A DNA stretch of 64,000 nucleotides. It comes from Echinostoma caproni. Lineage: Eukaryota > Platyhelminthes > Trematoda > Plagiorchiida > Echinostomatidae. Under the pieces are notes generated by a model. That model was not told the origin of the DNA, searched no databases, and was given only the letters and a program-made list of their open reading frames with translations. Position 1 is the stretch's first letter. Every line of letters starts with the position of its first letter. Position numbers and translations under genes: made by a program. Shown piece after piece: positions 59,882 to 64,000 of the stretch. The DNA is taken from assembly GCA_900618425.1 (NCBI GenBank), contig UZAN01039804.1:18347-82346 (forward strand), written 5' to 3'.

Positions 59882-60929
59882 GGAGACATGCGACTAACTG
59901 CAGACAACTGAATGGATTGGAAAAGCCATTGGTTATTGGAAAGTCGAGGAAATTTTGTTATTTGTATGTGTTATCAATTAATCCGTTGCCTTGCGATGAA
60001 AAGAAAACCACTTGAATAACATTATAACACGAGATCCATGGACGGAACTAGCCTCAGTCGCAATGTCTCCAAAGAGACCGTGCAGTGCTGTGTTGTGTAA
60101 AATGCGTTTGACTGATATCATATACCACGGAAAGGGGTCATGACACCCTGTTTCGGGGTAGTGATATTAGTTTGTGTGCGGAGCGGTGAGTAAGAATACC
60201 TGTGAGTCAGCTGATTGATAGACACGGAAGGTTCTTGTGTCTGACATTGACCGCATTCGATAAAACGTGACTGAGGCTAAAGGCGGAATACTGAAAAAAA
60301 GAGGTCTGCTGCACCACAATCAGCAATTATTTGGATCGGCGACTCGTCACAATGAGGAAAATATATCCCTTACCGGAGATTATGGATTCCGATGAGCTCG
60401 TTTTGTCAGCAAATACAGTTATGTATTATAGAAGGAAAAAACATTGTATGGATGCTGAAAGTAAGTCAGCATACAAATGCTAAGCATGAATCTTCGCATA
60501 TTTTAACCTCTTGCACTAGAACACGCGGTCGATCCCTACGAGGAAAGATGGTTGCTTTGATGCAAGTATCAGAGGGCAAAATCTTCATATTCTTGGGGCT
60601 ATGTCGGAGCATAGCATGAATAATTATACACTGAAACGTGGGTCGTTTACCAAGGAACCCTGTCAGGTTTGGTTCCGTGGCGTTCTGGGCCATCTTACTG
60701 CGTCATGTTGCAACCGAAGTGTGGTGCCAACTTTAGTTGCGTTGTTTTTAGATAAGCGGTCGAATAACACTGGCAATTTTAATCACTTCTTATCCACCCT
60801 CGGTATTGCAAACGTTCAACCCCCATTTCACGTCGTCCGCTACCACCCCTTTTGTATCGAGAACACTTCATTCATAAGACCATGAACGTTCGTGGTGAGC
60901 ACTGATCAGTCAATTGATCGTTTGCTTGG

Positions 60930-61262
60930 TCAAGTGAGAAATGTGATCATCGTGTGAGAGACCCAACCAAACCCTAAAGCGCTCCTTTTTGTTCCGTATT
61001 CAACCAGGCCTTCGTCGGTTTGTATATGGTGGCATAGCTCTGACTGAATTGCGGGTTGCACTGTCCAGTCTGTGTGCAAACAAGCAGACAAGATAATCAT
61101 CGGTGCATATTTGTGTTGAGCGTGGGACGATATTTTCGGGGGCCATAGATCAGTACGCAGGTAGGCCGCACACGGATTTAGATAAACAGGGGTCCCATCG
61201 AACGTTTTCACTCTGTACTGTGCAAGGTATTCTCCACATAGCAACATGACATCTTGAATTGA
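60930..61262 (-). other. 105-codon ORF, unassigned
   Basis: The minus frame reads VSIQDVMLLCGEYLAQYRVK, then TFDGTPVYLNPCAAYLRTDL. TFDG...C resembles the start of a vWD domain, but the remaining residues do not, and a stop lies at the better acceptor. No family recognised. Confidence 0.2.
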
Positions 61263-62978
61263 TACTCGGACATCTTAAGCTGAAAAAGTTAACATTGTAA
61301 CATAGTCGACGAAGGGAATGCTATGGATTCGATTCATCTGAAAGCGTCAAAAGCACCTGATCAGTTAAAGCACCAAATTTTGTTTAAGGTGTTATATAAG
61401 GTCTCGCGCTTGGTTCTGTTGGAGCATCGTGATCGTCAGGAAACCTCAAAGGCCATGGATTATATCCCACTCACTCAGTGAGGGTTTTCCGTTCCTTTAA
61501 AGCAAGTGATCAAAACGCTGTCGTATGTACATTGTCGGTCAAGGAAACATTTTAACGGTCAATCACTTATGTCACAGCAATGCAAAGCTAACGAAAGCCC
61601 ACCCCTCAAAGTGTGCCTGTTCTGCATATCATACTGAACCAGGAAGCATTCACGGACCGAATTTGTTGATCACTCACAGTGACCAAAATGAACGGCATTG
61701 GGTCAGCTTTTTTCATCAACTTCATCATAAACCATACACAATGGAAATATTTACTCATGGACCCAAACACAATGAACTGTGGATAAACTTATTTTGACAG
61801 GTTGAACACCCGATTTACGGTGCTTATTGTCATCGTGAAATTCGCCGGACGTCAATTTTTATACATCACCAGTGAAAGTGAAATACACAATTCTGTCTTA
61901 TATGCTATATCCTATTACTTAACTGAAATATCAACATTCCAGGTTTGACGGGATTCTGGGATTCGTCAACTCCATTTTATTGACCCTGTGTTTCCATAGC
62001 CCCCAAGAGACAGCAATATGATTGCATTTTTGTGAGCTATTTGTTATCATTATCGTTTGATGTCGGACGTTTTCTGAGATGTTAGCAGTCGGAAAAGAAC
62101 GGTCACTTCCACCCTTGCAAAATAATTTGGTTTCCGTTTTGTTTTTATTGCCATTGACTAATCCCGGACTGACTGAGCCACATCAGACAAACGATCCAGT
62201 GAAACGATAACAAACAAAGTTTTTTAAAGGGGTACTTCCAAAAAATTATTCAAAATAAATTTGTGCGCATTTAAGGTGTCTGTTAGTTTTGAGGCAACAT
62301 AGGAACAGTGAGTTCACTGAGGACCAATTGGAGATGAAAAAGATCTGTTCAAAGGCTAAAGCTGGGCAATGCAGGTTAGAATGATTCCATTGATATGAAA
62401 TTGCTGTCAGGATTATGAAATATATAGTTCCGTTGGAAACTGTTTGATACAAGCCTGTAGATTAACAAAATCCGGTCTTCGTGGGGGTAAACATAACTCG
62501 ATATTTGCACGAAAAAATCCGCAACCCAATTTCTCGTCTACTCGAAGGCGGATGCATTCAGTATAGGTGTTTACCTTGGCCGAGAAAACGCATTATCACA
62601 GTTGGCATATGTAACAGAACAACACAAAATATGATTTGATGAAAAACATTGCTGAACCTTCGGGTAATTAAACCATTTGTGCAATTCATGCCATTTTACT
62701 GAAAATGGAAGGCCATAAATAAACTTATATTTTGATTGTGAGAAGATTTGGTCCCACGCATAGACGCCGAATGCCCTTTGTATTCAGCGCACACTTTACA
62801 ATTTGAGTTAAAAGAACACACTGATGGTACAAGTCTCGTCGTGTTTGGGTCATCTACCCAAATTACAGTGGGACATTTAATCCACTAGATAATGTGTGAG
62901 TTGTCTTACCCGACAGCGTGTTTCTACTTTCCATCGGAATCTGTCGAATAATCACTGAGGCCTAGTTACTTGTTCTAA

Positions 62979-63405
62979 TCACCTCTTCCGACAGATACTT
63001 AAAGACAAGAAGGGAATGCGAGCTACAAATTCGTTGAACGGTCCAATTAGGCAGAGGTTAATACCTTCGGCCTGGTCCAGTAAATCCCCTAAGAGAGCTT
63101 GCAATGGGCAAAAGTTTAGGTGGGTTGGTTTGAATTCTACTGCGCCTACTGCTCTGTTCTCAGTCCAAATTACGATATTGCTTTCCTCGTACACGTTGTT
63201 TTTGTCTTCAATAGACACCAATGTGTGGCATATCACGAACACAAAACAAGATAGTTTATACGCGTCCGTACACGACCTCATTTTGCTATGGTTCAGCGGA
63301 GCGTCACATACATTGTGTCATTCAGAATTCTTTCTGAAGGACGTACCAATTTGGTCCCTCCTCCAAATTCCCTTGTGTGGCTACAGGCCTGAGGTCGGCC
63401 TTTAG
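62979..63405. other. ORFs open on both strands, unassigned
   Basis: Minus 62979-63281 reads LLGDLLDQAEGINLCLIGPF. Plus 63016-63405 is open for 129 codons and includes SIDTNVWHITNTKQDS. Neither has a recognised motif; a decayed element is the simplest reading. Confidence 0.2.
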
Positions 63406-63451
63406 TCAGGAGTCTATGGACCACTCGAGCACCCGTGCTTAAATAATGGTT

Positions 63452-63586
63452 TCTTTCAAAGGATCGCATAATTGTGTATCACTTAAACAATCTACATATG
63501 CCAAAGCGGAATGAATCANTCTTTCAAAGGATCGCATAATTGTGTAGCACTTAAACAATCTACATATGCCAAAGCGGAATGAATCA
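63452..63586. repeat. 67-bp duplication on both sides of a single N (assembly junction)
   Basis: 63452-63518 and 63520-63586 differ by one base (tgtgtatc against tgtgtagc), with N at 63519 exactly between them. Confidence 0.85.
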
Positions 63587-64000
63587 AATATGGGAATTTT
63601 TATTAATTTCTACGAATAGAATGTTTATTCTTTAGTGCTTGTCTCGTTTATTTTAAATTGAGCAATCTAATAGAATGCTTGAAAAAAAAACAATTCACAA
63701 AATCAACTATCCAGTGCTTCTTTCTTCTACCTCTTCAGTGAAAAGACTGTTCAGTGTGATTGGTGAGTATACAATAACCAATATTCTTGCATCACTTAGA
63801 GTTTCACTTGCTCAACCTCGCAACACCTTTTCAAATTAAAACTTGAAAAATGAATGAAGAAATATCATTAATTTAAGAACAATTGGTTTGTATTAGTTTC
63901 CAGTTAAAGAATGACGGTCAAAAACACTAAGTAGCATATAGTGATCTAACCTTACTCATGGGACCTGAGCTATGGAGTGTTATACTTAGCCGGTCTTGAT

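Noticed and set aside
61180..61262. TFDG...NPCAAYL resembling the start of another vWD domain
   Set aside because: Only a short match, no following vWD blocks, and a stop at the better splice acceptor.
1..64000. CRISPR arrays, operons, phage or bacterial islands
   Set aside because: No regular direct repeats with spacers, and the gene structure is spliced and eukaryotic.

Overview
The window is eukaryotic nuclear DNA. It is AT-rich and intron-rich and packed with decayed retroelements. There is no dense gene packing, no operon and no ribosome-binding-site architecture. The repeats are CR1-like non-LTR retrotransposons, Penelope-like elements with GIY-YIG endonuclease ends, and several tRNA-derived SINE-like families. 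With kilobase-scale introns around exons of 100-400 bp, this best fits a large flatworm genome, probably a trematode of the Fasciola/Echinostoma/Paragonimus type. That assignment is an inference.

The main content is one gene on the minus strand. Ten exons between 47650 and 5992 carry canonical GT-AG junctions, and every exon-exon phase agrees across nine introns. Together they encode about 709 residues with 12 N-glycosylation sequons. The order is a beta-rich segment, an alpha-helical segment, then a von Willebrand factor D domain containing a GLLGTNDFEQLHELFDPSGA motif. This is the C-terminal part of a large lipid transfer protein (apolipophorin/vitellogenin/apoB superfamily). The N-terminal lipid-binding module and the promoter were not found; they should lie at higher coordinates. 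A Cys-containing tail at 5939-5597 may finish the protein, but its junction to the vWD exon is out of phase as I read it.

Layout, left to right. 0.87-2.3 kb: decayed CR1-like copy (+). 5.6-6.4 kb: probable C-terminal tail and second half of the vWD domain (-). 13.6-16.0 kb: first half of the vWD domain and the preceding exon, with a Penelope-like (PLE) scrap and a SINE at 14.1-14.4. 17.2-17.7 kb: coding-like tract, unassigned. 20.7-21.0 kb: exon. 24.9 kb: SINE. 26.6-27.3 kb: PLE 3' end flanked by inverted repeats. 29.7-29.9 kb: exon. 30.7 kb: SINE. 32.75-33.96 kb: unidentified element with inverted arms. 38.6-38.8 kb: exon. 39.8-40.5 kb: SINE and CR1 fragment. 42.8-43.9 kb: two exons. 44.2-46.0 kb: two PLE ends in opposite orientation. 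47.3-47.65 kb: two exons. 48989-49592: 604-base gap. 49.9-50.4 kb: possible last exon of another gene (-) and a coding-like ORF (+). 52.4-55.0 kb: CR1-like element (-) with an assembly junction. 55-64 kb: mostly unassigned.

Six single N bases occur. At three of them the flanking sequence is repeated with slight differences over 48 bp, 67 bp and a CR1 segment. They are best read as unmerged overlapping haplotype contigs, not biological tandem repeats. I found no gene cluster or undescribed system with confidence. The most interesting items are the lipid transfer protein with its unusual vWD domain, the inverted-repeat-flanked PLE, the inverted-arm element at 33 kb, and the haplotype-junction artefacts.
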